A stretch of DNA of 64,000 nt from CAYLUN01 sp964386865 (GTDB taxonomy: Bacteria > Verrucomicrobiota > Kiritimatiellia > RFP12 > UBA1067). Position 1 is the first letter of the stretch. Each line of letters begins with the position of its first letter. Below, piece by piece: positions 1 to 9,900 of this stretch. Under the pieces are notes generated by a model that saw nothing but the letters and a program-made list of their open reading frames with translations, searched no databases and was not told the origin of the DNA. The stretch spans positions 1 to 64,000 of the forward strand of contig CAYLUN010000019.1 of the NCBI GenBank assembly GCA_964386865.1, given 5' to 3'. Position numbers and translations under genes: made by a program.

Positions 1-20
1 CGCTAAGCCGAACGAGGTGA

Positions 21-1613
21 TTGTTGGAACAGCTTATCTGGCCTACGATGCCCGGTAATGTCTGTAGGGTCTTGTTGTTATCAACCCTGCTTCTTGCTCC
101 ACTGGCCACGCTGCACGCTGAAGACCTCCGTCTCGGTTCGCCGCTCTCGGATCACATGGTCCTGCAGCGCGAGAAGCCTGTCGCTGTCTGGGGGTGGGCC
201 GATGCAGGTGAAACCGTGATCGTTGACTTCGGCGGACAGTCCAAGACCGGAATTGCCGACGCCGACGGTAAATGGTCGCTCAAGCTCGATGCCCTCAAGG
301 CATCAGCCGAGTCACGCGCGCTCACTGTCACCGGAAAGGACGGGCGCAAGGTCGAGGTGAAAGATGTGCTTGTCGGCGAAGTCTGGTTCGGCGCCGGCCA
401 GTCTAACATGGCGATGGGCGTAGGATCCGCGAGCAACTTCGAGGCGGAAAAGGCCGCTGCGAATTTCCCGCTTATTCGATATTATGGCGAATCCTCCGGC
501 CCCGCCGAGAAACCTCAGGTCGAAGGCAAAGGCTCCTGGCAGGAATGCACCCCGGCGAATGTGGGCCGCTTCTCAGCAACGCTCTACTTTTTTGGTCGCG
601 AGATTCACCGCGAAACTGGCGTCCCCGTCGGCCTGGTTTGTGCTGCAGTCGGTGCCACGCACATCGAATCCTGGGTTTCGGCAGAAGCCCAGTCCTCAGA
701 CTCGGAAACAAAGGCGGAATACGAAGACCAGTTTAAAGGTTGGGGTAGCTTCGACGATGCGAAGCTGAAAGCCGAATATCCGAAGAAACTTGCTGCCTGG
801 AAGCTCGCGGTCGAGAGTGGAAAAGCCCAGATCAAAGATAAGCCCTGGACTCCCGAAGCGACAATCGCTCACATCAAGCGCAAGGGCCCTCCCGCCGGCC
901 TTTACAACGGCAAGGTCTTCAGCCTCGCGCCCTTCACCCTGCGCGGTATACTCTGGTATCAGGGCGAGAGCAACACAGGCCTTCCTAGACCCAGCCAACC
1001 GCATCTCTACCGCAAGCAGCTCTCCCAGCTCGTCACGAGCTGGCGCGCACTTTGGAACGATGAGGTGCCCTTCGCTTGGGTGCAATTGCCGAACTTCACC
1101 GCGCCTGGTGAAGGCTGGCCGCGCGTCCGCGAGGCGATGCTGCAGGCACTAGAATTGCCCAAGACCGGCATGGCCATCACGATCGACATCGGTGATGCGA
1201 AAAATATCCATCCCGCCAATAAACAGGAGGTCGGTCGACGACTCGCGCTGTGGGCGCTTGGCACGGTCTACGGCAAGGACGTGCCCGCGATCAGCGGCCC
1301 GCTTCCCGCAGGCTCGTCTGTCAGCGGCAACGCCATCACGGTCTGCTTCAAGCACGCCAACGGCGGACTGAAGACCAAGGACAGCGGACCGGTGAAGGGC
1401 TTCCAGATCGCTGGGGCTGACCGACAATGGAAACCCGCTGTTGCGCGGATTGACGGCGACAAGGTGATCGTCACCAGCCCCGATATCACCTTGCCAGTCG
1501 CCGTGCGTTACGCCTGGCTTGACAATCCGGACTGCAATCTCTACAACGGCGCCGGCCTGCCCGCCTCGCCCTTCCGGACTGACGACTGGCCAGTCGCCAC
1601 AGTCGGAAAATAA
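21..1613 (+). CDS. Sialate O-acetylesterase-like SGNH esterase, secreted
   Basis: Predicted to remove O-acetyl groups from sialic acid or other acetylated glycans outside the cytoplasm. An N-terminal hydrophobic stretch (about residues 14-33, ending LATLHA) reads as a Sec signal peptide. The family's nucleophile block GAGQSNM is at residues 124-130 (Ser128), a second block ILWYQGESN is at 310-318, and the catalytic Asp/His block GDAKNIHP is at 391-398 (His397). Length of 530 residues is normal for the family. Start is uncertain: TTG at 21 follows an in-frame stop and a GAGGTGA sequence directly; ATG at 48 gives a cleaner signal peptide but has no obvious ribosome site. It is followed after 18 bases by a GH29-like gene, so it is probably the upstream member of a glycan-degradation operon. 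The family assignment is firm; the exact acetylated substrate is not known. Confidence 0.85.
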   Translation: MLEQLIWPTMPGNVCRVLLLSTLLLAPLATLHAEDLRLGSPLSDHMVLQREKPVAVWGWADAGETVIVDFGGQSKTGIADADGKWSLKLDALKASAESRALTVTGKDGRKVEVKDVLVGEVWFGAGQSNMAMGVGSASNFEAEKAAANFPLIRYYGESSGPAEKPQVEGKGSWQECTPANVGRFSATLYFFGREIHRETGVPVGLVCAAVGATHIESWVSAEAQSSDSETKAEYEDQFKGWGSFDDAKLKAEYPKKLAAWKLAVESGKAQIKDKPWTPEATIAHIKRKGPPAGLYNGKVFSLAPFTLRGILWYQGESNTGLPRPSQPHLYRKQLSQLVTSWRALWNDEVPFAWVQLPNFTAPGEGWPRVREAMLQALELPKTGMAITIDIGDAKNIHPANKQEVGRRLALWALGTVYGKDVPAISGPLPAGSSVSGNAITVCFKHANGGLKTKDSGPVKGFQIAGADRQWKPAVARIDGDKVIVTSPDITLPVAVRYAWLDNPDCNLYNGAGLPASPFRTDDWPVATVGK

Positions 1614-1631
1614 TAAGGAAGAATGATAATC

Positions 1632-3539
1632 ATGAGTGCATATCAAATAATGCTGGGGGCTGTTTGCAGCGGACTGCTGGGGGCGTCGCTTTTTGCGGCC
1701 GAGGACAATCCGGTATGGAAGACCAGCAAGTACGGGATATTCATTCATCATGCGTGGGGCGGCAGCGCGCGCGAACTCACGAGGAATTCTGATCTGAGTG
1801 TGCCGAAGTCCATTGACGAGGTGGCCGATGCGTATGACATCAAGCGGTTGGTGAAGGATCTGCAGACCTTCAACCCCGAATACATCACCTTCACCTGCTG
1901 GCATGCGGAGATGAACCCGATCTTTCCGTCGGCGATCATGGACACGTGGCGCGGCAAGGGCCATTGTGCGAGGCGCGATGTGATCGGAGAGCTGATCAAA
2001 GAACTCAAGCCGACCGGGATCAAACTCTTCCTGTATGTCCATCCCTCGGACGGGCACGACATGACCAAGGAGGATCAGGAGCGGCTGGGCTGGAACGAAT
2101 CAACGAACACCCCTCCCGCGCGGTGGTCGCCCGGCAAGTTCGTGAAGTGGAACAATTTCATGAACGAGGTGTTCGACGAGATGGGCTCCAAATACGGCAA
2201 GGACGTGTTGGGCTACTGGGTCGATGGCGGCTGGAACAAGGTCGACCGGGAGCGACTTCAGAAAACGATCAGGAAATACAACGCGAGCGCGGAGTTCTTC
2301 TCGGGCATGGATATGGGGGGCTGGTGCGCTAAATTCAACCAGTTATGTCCGCCCGACCCGAAGAACGGCATACCTGCGGCGACCCCGCAAAAAGCGGACA
2401 CCTGGCCGTGTTTCGGGGCGAATGTGAACCTCTTGCAGGGCGGCTGCTGGTGGACCAAGGGCGGCTGGGCGAAAACCTCGCCGGAAAACATGCTGAGATA
2501 TACCGTGCTGCAGGCCGGGTGCAATACCGACGGCGGCGGGGTCGGGTGGGCTGCGGACACGTTCACGGACGGAACGTGGGAGCCGATGGTCAGGGAGTAT
2601 TTCGTCATGCTGGGACAGTTGATCAAACCGATCGAGGAGTCGGTCAAGAATACACGTCCCAGCACGTCCTATATCACGCGGCAAGGCAGCAGGATTGCGA
2701 CCTTGCCGCAGGGGATTGTCGCCACGATGTCAGCCGATGGCACCAGCGAGTATATCCATGTCTTACGTGCGCCCACGGGCACGGAAGAGAAGAGCAGACA
2801 GAAATATGATTCTTGTCTGCAACTGCCCCCGCCTGTTGATTTCAAGAAGTTCACTAAGGCCGTGATGCTGAGAAGCGGACGGGAGGCGACGCTTACGCAG
2901 GATGCCAAAGGTGTACGGATCAATGTGGGGCTGGACGCCTGGGATCCGCTCGACACCGTCATCAAACTGAGCGTGCAGCCGGGCTTCGGCTTGGTGTCGA
3001 GGGGGAAGCCGCTGACGATGTCCGGCCCGGAAACGAGGGGTTTGCCGCTGAAGAACGCTGTGGACGGCAATATGAACACGGGGTGGAGTTCAGAAGCCGT
3101 GAAGGCGGGCGAGAAGCCCTGGGTGATGATGGATTTGGGCGACGCAATGGCGGTGGCTGGGCTTCGCTTATACCCGCTGGTGAAGGGAAGCGCGGTTGGC
3201 TTCAACTTCCCGGTGGATTTCGAGGTTTCCGTATCTCCGGACGGCAAGGCGTTCACCCCTGTCCTGAGCGTGACGGATTACAAGGTCCAATCCGTACGGG
3301 GCGGCGAAACCGACTACGTCTGGGATCCCGACCTGAACGATTACAGGAAGGCGAAGACGGGCGAAGAGACGGGCGACCTGTCATTGTCCGGTTCCGGGCA
3401 TAAGAACTCGGCGGATTACCCGCAGTATTACTTCCTGCCGGACGCCACGAAGGGTCGTTACCTGAAGATCACCGGCACGAAACTCAAGAACGAGAGCCGG
3501 ATGCAGTTTACCGAAATCGAGGTGTTCGGGGGCAAGTAG
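1632..3539 (+). CDS. GH29-like alpha-L-fucosidase with C-terminal F5/8 (discoidin) domain
   Basis: Predicted secreted glycoside hydrolase related to alpha-L-fucosidases. The TIM-barrel part shows KYGIFIHHAWGG near the N-terminus and GYWVDGGW (Asp about residue 198 from this start), the usual position of the GH29 nucleophile. The last 170 residues (WSSEAVK, WVMMDLGDA, FEVSVSPDGKAF, RYLKITGT, TEIEVFG) form a discoidin-type carbohydrate-binding domain. I chose ATG 1632 because AAGGAAG lies 10 bases upstream; ATG 1623 is in frame but only one base from that site. The protein begins with a signal peptide ending SLFAAED. It lies 18 bases after the acetylesterase and 11 bases before a second GH29-like gene, consistent with one transcript. 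True fucosidase specificity is inferred; divergent GH29-like proteins may have other substrates. Confidence 0.8.
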   Translation: MSAYQIMLGAVCSGLLGASLFAAEDNPVWKTSKYGIFIHHAWGGSARELTRNSDLSVPKSIDEVADAYDIKRLVKDLQTFNPEYITFTCWHAEMNPIFPSAIMDTWRGKGHCARRDVIGELIKELKPTGIKLFLYVHPSDGHDMTKEDQERLGWNESTNTPPARWSPGKFVKWNNFMNEVFDEMGSKYGKDVLGYWVDGGWNKVDRERLQKTIRKYNASAEFFSGMDMGGWCAKFNQLCPPDPKNGIPAATPQKADTWPCFGANVNLLQGGCWWTKGGWAKTSPENMLRYTVLQAGCNTDGGGVGWAADTFTDGTWEPMVREYFVMLGQLIKPIEESVKNTRPSTSYITRQGSRIATLPQGIVATMSADGTSEYIHVLRAPTGTEEKSRQKYDSCLQLPPPVDFKKFTKAVMLRSGREATLTQDAKGVRINVGLDAWDPLDTVIKLSVQPGFGLVSRGKPLTMSGPETRGLPLKNAVDGNMNTGWSSEAVKAGEKPWVMMDLGDAMAVAGLRLYPLVKGSAVGFNFPVDFEVSVSPDGKAFTPVLSVTDYKVQSVRGGETDYVWDPDLNDYRKAKTGEETGDLSLSGSGHKNSADYPQYYFLPDATKGRYLKITGTKLKNESRMQFTEIEVFGGK

Positions 3540-3550
3540 GGAGAGGAACA

Positions 3551-5047
3551 ATGAAATTGCTTAAGCGGACTGGAGTCAATTGCTGGTACGTCGTGGCCGG
3601 TGTCTTTCTGGCGACAGTCGCTCAGGCGGGCGAACAAAATGCGGAACCGCAACGCCGTGGCGAGGCGCTTGCGGACCGCACGCGCATGACCGTGCAGGAG
3701 CCGGTCTGTCCGATCGTGCTTAACCCGGAGAAGATCAACATCCTGCTGGCGGTGGAGTCGGCGTGCAGTGCGTCCATCGGACGCATGCCGGCGCAGGGCG
3801 GCCTTCAAGCGATGCGATTCTGGCTGAAGGACTGGACGCATCCGGATGAGCGCGTCACCTGGAAAGTGAACGTGCCCCGGGCGGGCCGCTATGAATTGAC
3901 GCTCATCGTCAAGTCGGCCCAGACAGGCGCTGTGATCCGCGCGAGCGGCCCCAAAAATGCGATTACCTATGACACTCACTCGACGGGGTGGGAGCGCGAG
4001 AAAGCGGCGGGAGAGCTGGAGTTGCCCGAAGGCGAGAGCGTCATCACGCTTAAGCTGTTTCGCGAGAACTCCGTCACGCTCAAGTCGGTTGAACTGATCG
4101 AACAAGCCGCGCGTCCCGCGATCGAGCAACGCATTGCAGCATTCCGGGCCGCGGGGCGGAATGAGCTTGAACGTTTCCGCACAGCGGGATATGGCATTAT
4201 GGTGCAGGGCGGAGGCTGGGCCTATCCGAAGACAGGCGACAAGAAGCCGTGGCCTCAGTTTGCGGCTGATTTTAATGTCAAGCAGTTCGCGGACGCGGTC
4301 GAGTCCATGGGCGGCAAGTTCGTGATCTGGTCGGCGACGTGGTGCCGTTACCTGGTGCCCGCGCCCATCAAGGCGGTTGATGAGATTGCTCCCGGTTTCA
4401 CCGCGCCGCGCGACTTGCTGGGTGATTTGGCGGAAGAGTTCCATCGCCGAAACATCCAGTTCTTCCTGTACTATCACGAGGGCCATGTCGAGCCGGACTG
4501 GTGGAAGCACAACTGGGACCCTGCGAGACCGGGTCATTTTCAGGACAACTGGACAAATGTGATCCGTGAAATGGGGGAGCGTTACGGGGACAAACTGGCG
4601 GGCTGGTTCTTTGATGACGATGCGGTTTACTGTCCTTCCGACTATGAGGCGCTCAGCTCTGCGGCCCGCGCGGGTCATGCGGGGCGACTGGTTTCCTACA
4701 ATCCATGGATAGCCCCGGCGTTTACGCCCTTTCAGGATATCTTCTTTGGTGAAGCGCGCGACAGGGGGGCGGTCAGGGATGGGGTCTTCGCCGATGGTCC
4801 CAACCGTGGTCTACAGGCTTTTCATATGCGGATATATGAGGGCCCCGACTGGGGAATTAACAAGACGAACGTCAAGGCGAAGGCGCCCCTGCGGAGCGTT
4901 CAACAGACCGAAGAGGAAGTCCGCGAATGTCTGAAGAATCAAACCCCAGTCGCCTTCAACCTGTTGATGTGGGAGGACGGCTCGATGCCCGATCAGTCCG
5001 TCGCTCAACTTCAGGAAGTCGCGCGCAGGCTCGGGCGGCTAAAGTAA
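3551..5047 (+). CDS. GH29-like glycoside hydrolase with N-terminal beta-sandwich domain
   Basis: A 498-residue secreted protein. Residues 1-26 look like a signal peptide ending VAQAG. Residues about 60-185 form a beta-rich module (RVTWKVNVPRAGRYELTLIV; ESVITLKLF) resembling small carbohydrate-binding domains. Residues 190-498 carry a GH29-like barrel with FLYYHEGH near 306 and GERYGDKLAGWFFDDD at 342-357, so one of Asp355-357 probably corresponds to the fucosidase nucleophile. The start ATG has GAGAGGA just upstream. It is a paralogue, not a close copy, of the preceding GH29-like protein: the barrel is shared but here the extra domain is N-terminal and there is no discoidin domain. Function as a fucosidase is an inference; hydrolase of the GH29 fold is the safer label. 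Confidence 0.72.
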   Translation: MKLLKRTGVNCWYVVAGVFLATVAQAGEQNAEPQRRGEALADRTRMTVQEPVCPIVLNPEKINILLAVESACSASIGRMPAQGGLQAMRFWLKDWTHPDERVTWKVNVPRAGRYELTLIVKSAQTGAVIRASGPKNAITYDTHSTGWEREKAAGELELPEGESVITLKLFRENSVTLKSVELIEQAARPAIEQRIAAFRAAGRNELERFRTAGYGIMVQGGGWAYPKTGDKKPWPQFAADFNVKQFADAVESMGGKFVIWSATWCRYLVPAPIKAVDEIAPGFTAPRDLLGDLAEEFHRRNIQFFLYYHEGHVEPDWWKHNWDPARPGHFQDNWTNVIREMGERYGDKLAGWFFDDDAVYCPSDYEALSSAARAGHAGRLVSYNPWIAPAFTPFQDIFFGEARDRGAVRDGVFADGPNRGLQAFHMRIYEGPDWGINKTNVKAKAPLRSVQQTEEEVRECLKNQTPVAFNLLMWEDGSMPDQSVAQLQEVARRLGRLK

Positions 5048-5233
5048 GTCTAGAGGAATAAGTCTCTTGGCATTCGCGATGTGAAGAGTATTCACACACA
5101 GACCACACGACGAAAGTACATACAAGATCACTTTTGTCATGCAGCGACCCGGGGTCGGGGTCGGACGGCATCGCTCTTCGGCGTTGACCAGCTTGCCGTT
5201 GAACGGCCTTGGAGCAACCAGAGCATGCTGGGC

Positions 5234-5258
5234 GCACAAATGGGGTGCACAAATGGGG
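5234..5258 (+). repeat. Tandem direct repeat, possible operator
   Basis: Two exact copies of GCACAAATGGGG start at 5234 and 5247 (period 13). The second copy ends directly against the -35 hexamer TTGACC at 5259. Position and exactness suggest a binding site for a regulator acting at this promoter; that role is inferred. Confidence 0.5.
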
Positions 5259-5324
5259 TTGACCCCCGACTGCTTTTCATGTTCTAATGGCGGTATGTTG
5301 TTTCAAAGCAGGAACAACGTTGCG
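5259..5324 (+). promoter_or_regulatory. Promoter and conserved leader, type TTCTAn-TGGCG, copy 1
   Basis: TTGACC at 5259-5264, a 17-base spacer, and TTCTAA at 5282-5287 followed by TGGCG. From TTCTAA onward, 31 of 43 bases match, without gaps, the sequence starting at 19775 upstream of another giant PATR protein. Conserved blocks are TTCTA, TGGCG, TTGTT, AGGAAC and CGTTG. Conservation past the -10 suggests a shared regulatory site or leader as well as a promoter. Confidence 0.6.
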
Positions 5325-5468
5325 GAAACTGTGTGGGTGTAAGTCGTGTGTCGGTTGTGGTGAACGGGCCGTCAAAAAAGTGGCGCAACAGCCTTGATTG
5401 CCCGTGTATGAGAGCGTGCTGAGAACCCCGCTGCGATTGGTCGGGGGACTGCGCAGCGGGAGTGCGTC

Positions 5469-6902
5469 ATGATCTCTAGGGCTATTTTCTTTGCAAGAGC
5501 GCTGCTATTGGGTGCGGTTTGCCCTGCCGCAGCCCAAGGCACTGGGCTGACTGGACAGTACTACGAGAACTCGGATTTTACGTCGCTCGCCACAACGAGG
5601 GTCGACACGAACGTCAACTTCAACTGGGGAAGCGGGCTGCCGACGGGCACGTCTGTCACCAACGCCGATACGTTTTCTGTCGCGTGGGCCGGCCAGCTCG
5701 AGCCGGAGCACTCCGAGCTGTATACGTTCTACGTGACGGCCGATGACACGGCGAAGCTCTGGGTCGACGACCAGATGATTGTGGGCCGCGCCTTCCACGG
5801 CGGCGAACTGCGCGGACAGATGCGCCTCAAAGCGGGCCACCGCGTGAACCTCCGCCTCGAATACACCGAGAACACCGGAAGCGCAAGCGTGAAGCTGGAA
5901 TGGGCGTCGCCGTCGCGTGCCCGCGAAGTCGTGCCGAAAGCGTGGCTGTATTCTACGACCGAGGTTCCCAACGGAGGCGCGGTGTTGCGGGAAGTCTGGA
6001 GCGGACTCACGGGAACGAACCTCAGCGTGATGACCTCGAACGCCAACTACCCGAGCAAGCCGGCGTCTCGCGAATTTCTGACCTCGTTTGAATGTCTCGC
6101 GACCAACTGGTCTGACAGCTTCGGCACGCGCGTGACGGGCTATCTCCGCGCGCCGACCAACGGTACCTACGCGTTTGCCGTGAGCGGCGATGACGTGGCC
6201 CAGCTTTATCTCAGCACGAATACCAACGCCTCCGCCAAGATGCTGATTGCGAGCGTAGCGGGCGCGACCGGCTTCCGCGCGTGGACGAGCCAGCCGAGCC
6301 AGGTCTCCTCGCCCGTCACGCTGGCGTCAGGCCAGCGCTGCTATGTGGAACTGCTGCACAAGGAGGACACGGGCGCGGATCACTGGTCGGTAGGATGGAA
6401 GAAGCCGGGCGACACGGCGTTCAGCGTGATTCCGGGCACCGTCCTGATGTCCCCGGGCACCGAGGCGAGCACGCCTTCGTCATCGAGCCTCTTTAACACG
6501 CTGGCGACGGAGCATCCGTACCTCGGCGTGTCGCGCGAGCGCTTCGCGTGGCTCAAGCAGATGTATGACAGCCCCGCGTCTAGCGCGGCCAAGTCGCGCG
6601 CGCAGGCCGTGATCAACTCGGCCACCAGCGACCTCGCCGCCACGCCCGCGACTCAGCGTGCGGCGCAGGATCGCATCCAACGCCTGGCTTTGGCCTGGTG
6701 GGTGACCGGCAACAGCCGGTACGCCGAGGTTGCGTGGACGAATATTAACAACTGCATCGTAAACGGCGATTGGAGCGATCCGTGGAAAGGCGTCGAGAAT
6801 GGGGTTGTGGCGATCGGATACGACTGGCTGTATCCGTATTGGACGCAGGAGCGGAAGGACGCCATGACGAGCAAGATGGTCAGTTGCTTCAGCGCCGGGT
6901 AG
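5469..6902 (+). CDS. N-terminal part of an interrupted giant PA14/heparinase-like protein
   Basis: Begins at ATG 5469 with GCGGGAG seven bases upstream and a signal peptide (about 1-22, ending CPAAAQG). Residues 25-160 are a PA14 domain (GLTGQYYEN; YTFYVTADDTAKLWVDDQ; RLEYTENTGSASVKLEW). Residues 165-330 are a second, weaker PA14-like domain (YAFAVSGDDVAQLYLS; VELLHKEDTGADHW). From about 345 a heparinase/alginate-lyase-type alpha-helical barrel begins (HPYLGVSRERFAWLKQMY; RLALAWWVTGNSRYAE; AIGYDWLYP). It ends at TAG 6900-6902 in the middle of that barrel. The downstream sequence continues the same domain in the same frame, so this is a truncated product or half of a pseudogene, not a complete protein. 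The next in-frame ATG is at 6954. Confidence 0.75.
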   Translation: MISRAIFFARALLLGAVCPAAAQGTGLTGQYYENSDFTSLATTRVDTNVNFNWGSGLPTGTSVTNADTFSVAWAGQLEPEHSELYTFYVTADDTAKLWVDDQMIVGRAFHGGELRGQMRLKAGHRVNLRLEYTENTGSASVKLEWASPSRAREVVPKAWLYSTTEVPNGGAVLREVWSGLTGTNLSVMTSNANYPSKPASREFLTSFECLATNWSDSFGTRVTGYLRAPTNGTYAFAVSGDDVAQLYLSTNTNASAKMLIASVAGATGFRAWTSQPSQVSSPVTLASGQRCYVELLHKEDTGADHWSVGWKKPGDTAFSVIPGTVLMSPGTEASTPSSSSLFNTLATEHPYLGVSRERFAWLKQMYDSPASSAAKSRAQAVINSATSDLAATPATQRAAQDRIQRLALAWWVTGNSRYAEVAWTNINNCIVNGDWSDPWKGVENGVVAIGYDWLYPYWTQERKDAMTSKMVSCFSAG

Positions 6903-6953
6903 ACGACGGCCTACGGCAACAACATCGGCGTCATCATCAATTCGGGCCATCTC

Positions 6954-9900
6954 ATGGCGACGCTCGCGGTGGGAATGGTGAACGAAAGCGCGGCCGAAGG
7001 CAAGTGCAGCTCCGCCATCGGGCGCGCGGCTTCACTGGTGGTAAAATGGAACGCGAACGCAGGCGCCTGGTACGAGGGCACGGACTACGGCATCTTTACG
7101 AAGTGGGGCATCGGTCAGGCCGCGCCGGCGCTGGAGATGGCGCTCGGCTCCACTTACTCGCTGGCCCGCGTGGCCGGCTTCTCCGCGACGGCCCGCGAGC
7201 CGCTGTTCATCGCGAGCAACGCCCGCCAGCGCTTCACCTTCTCGGACGTCGGCACCGGGAGCGAGGCGGCCATCGGCTGGGCGAACTGGTTCGCGCGGCG
7301 CTTCAATGCGCTCGAGGTGTTCGACTACAGTCGCCAGATCGGCAACAGCCCGCTCAATGCGCTGACCTTGCCGGAGACGACCCTCTCCCCCGCGACAGCG
7401 GGCCTCAAGCCCGACAGCGCGTATCGCGGTCCGGCGGACAGTTCGCCGGCGTGCTTTCAGGAAGTGGTGACGCTGCGCGAGAATTGGACGGACTCGAAAG
7501 CGACTTTCGTCGGCGGCATGGGGGGGACGTATTATGACCACGGGATGCTGCAAAGCGGCACCTTCCAGCTTTGCGCGCGCGGCGTGAAGTGGTTTGTGGA
7601 TCTAAGCAGCGAGAGTTACGACGTGCCGAACCACAACACGACAACCCCCAGCAGCGGCCGCGACCGCTGGGATTACTATCGCAACCGCGCGGAGGGCCAT
7701 AACTGCTTGGTCATCAATCCGGGTTCGGGGCCGGACCGTATCTGGAATGCGCCGTATGCGCCGCTCCTGAATTTCCAGTCGGCGCCGGGAGGCCAGCGCA
7801 GCCTCGCCGTCTGGGATCTCTCGAAGAACATCAGCGGCGTCACGCGCGTGCAACGCGGAATCCAGCTTCTCAGCAACCGGAGGCAGGTGCTGGTGCAGGA
7901 CGAGATCGTCACGCCGAGCGCGAGCGCGGTCTGGTGGTTCGCGCACTTCGGCAGCAGCGTGGGCACGAACATCAGCGCCGACGGCACGAGCGTCACGCTG
8001 CAGAGCGGCTCGGAGCGTCTGTGGGGCAAGATCGTCAGCGGCGGCGGCGTGTGGGCCGTTCGGAACGCGGAGCCGCTGCCGACCTCGCCCTGGCCGCCCG
8101 AAAACGCGAACAACAGCGGGTACCGCAAGCTGGCGATCAACCTCACCGGGGTCACCAACACCACGCTCGCCGTGTGGTTTGTCCCGCTCGCTCCCGGCGA
8201 AGTCGAACCCACCAACGCACCCGCCCTTACGCCGCTCAGCGCCTGGGACCTCGTTGCGCAGAACGAGCCGCCTGTCGCGCGCAACGGCGTCGCGACGATC
8301 ACGAACAACGTGTCGGTCGACGTGGAGCTGAGGAGCCTTGTAACCGACGACTGGACCTATCCGACGCGCATGGCTTTCGCCGTGACCAACGCGCTGGGAG
8401 GCTCGGCGGCGCTGCTGGCGGACGGACACACCGCGCGCTTCTCGCCGGCGACGAACGCGACCGGCGACGTGAGTTTCGATTTCATCGCCATCGACGAAGG
8501 CGCGCTTCGCAGCAGCCCCGCTACGGTGACAGTGGGTACCGCCCCCGTGACTTACGTCTGGACCAACGTCGCGAGCGGGAACTGGAGCACGGGCTCGAAC
8601 TGGAGCAACAATGTGGCGCCGGTCAGCAGCCACGGCGCGCGCGTGGAGTTCTTCGCGGGCCAGGCGCTGAGCGCCGGCGCGCTCACCGCCAACAACAACC
8701 TCGGCGGCCCGCTGTTGCTCAACGCGCTCGCCTTGGGCGGCAGCTGTACGAACTCGCGCACCGTCACCGTCACCGGCGGCCCGCTGGAGCTGGTCAGCAA
8801 CGGGCTCACGCCGCCTTCGGTCACGCTCTCAGGCATCGGCTCGGGGCTCACTTACAGCATTTCCAACGCGCTCGCGCTGGCCGAAGACACGGTCTTCTAC
8901 GCAAGCAACTCCGGCAGGTTCATCTTCAACGGGGCGATCGGCGGGGCCGGCGGGCTGACGCGCAGCAACACGTACAGCACGCTGATTCTGGCTGGCGCCA
9001 ACACGTATCTGGGCCAAACGACGGTCGCCGCCGGAACGCTGCAGATCGGAAACGGCGGCGCCTCCGGCTCGCTGGGCGCGGGCGACGTAATCAACAACGG
9101 AACCTTGCGCTTCTCGCGAGCGGGGACGTCGCTTGTGCCGAACGCGATCAGCGGGACGGGCGGCCTGACCGTCGCGAATCCCGCCCGAACCGATGTCGTG
9201 CAGCTCACGGGCGACAACGCGTTCTCGGGAACGGTGACCGTGAACAGCGGGTCGCTGCTTGTCACAGATCCCGCGCAACTCGGTCGAGGCGCGAAAGCCG
9301 TCACGGTGAGCGGCTCGGCCGCCACGCTGCTGCTCGACGGCGGTAGCGGCGAAATCACCCTGGCTGACACGTTCACCTTCAATCTCAGCAACCCCTCCAC
9401 TCCCGGTGCGCTGGTCAATCTCGCGGGCGACAACGTCATCGACGGCCCCGTCTACCTTACGAGCGGGGCGGGCGGCACATGCCTCACCGTCTCGAGCGGC
9501 ACGCTCACGCTCCTCGGCAACATCGTGCCCAGTTACACCGGACGCACCCTCGATCTCCGCGGCGCGGGCCACGGTTACCTTCTTGGTAACGTCGTTGACG
9601 GTTCGGGCGCGAACACCTTGTCCGGCCTGTCGAAGACTGAGCGCGGAACGTGGACGCTGGCCGGCAACAACGCCTACAGCGGGCCGACGGCGGTGAACGG
9701 CGGCGCGCTAATTGTAAACGGCAGCATGAACGGCACGGGCGGCGTCACGGTGGCCGCCTCGGGGATGCTCGCGGGCTGCGGCGTGATCGCACCGCCGGCG
9801 TCCGTCAGCGGCGCGCTGGCGCCGGGCGACGGCTTCGGCACGCTGACGTTCGGCAGCAACCTGACCTTCGGCGCGACCGGCAGGCTGCGCTGGGAGCTGG

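Larger units (their letters stand above)
5048..5468 (+). other. 420-bp intergenic region with promoter and long leader
   Basis: No credible gene is seen here. The first 180 bases after the GH29-like gene show nothing recognisable and no clear terminator. From 5234 there are two 12-bp direct repeats abutting a promoter-like sequence, then about 175 bases of presumed 5' leader before the ATG at 5469. The short reading frames in this stretch have no signal, motif or ribosome site. Confidence 0.6.

Noticed and set aside
5081..5342. Short reading frames in the 5.1-5.3 kb gap
   Set aside because: They run across the direct repeats and the conserved promoter, lack ribosome sites and show no protein-like composition.
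6900..6902. TAG read as a sense codon (stop-codon reassignment)
   Set aside because: TAG ends several other good genes in the window (stops at 3539, 14555, 15688, 37701, 45767 and 60657) at the expected protein ends, so it is a normal stop in this organism.
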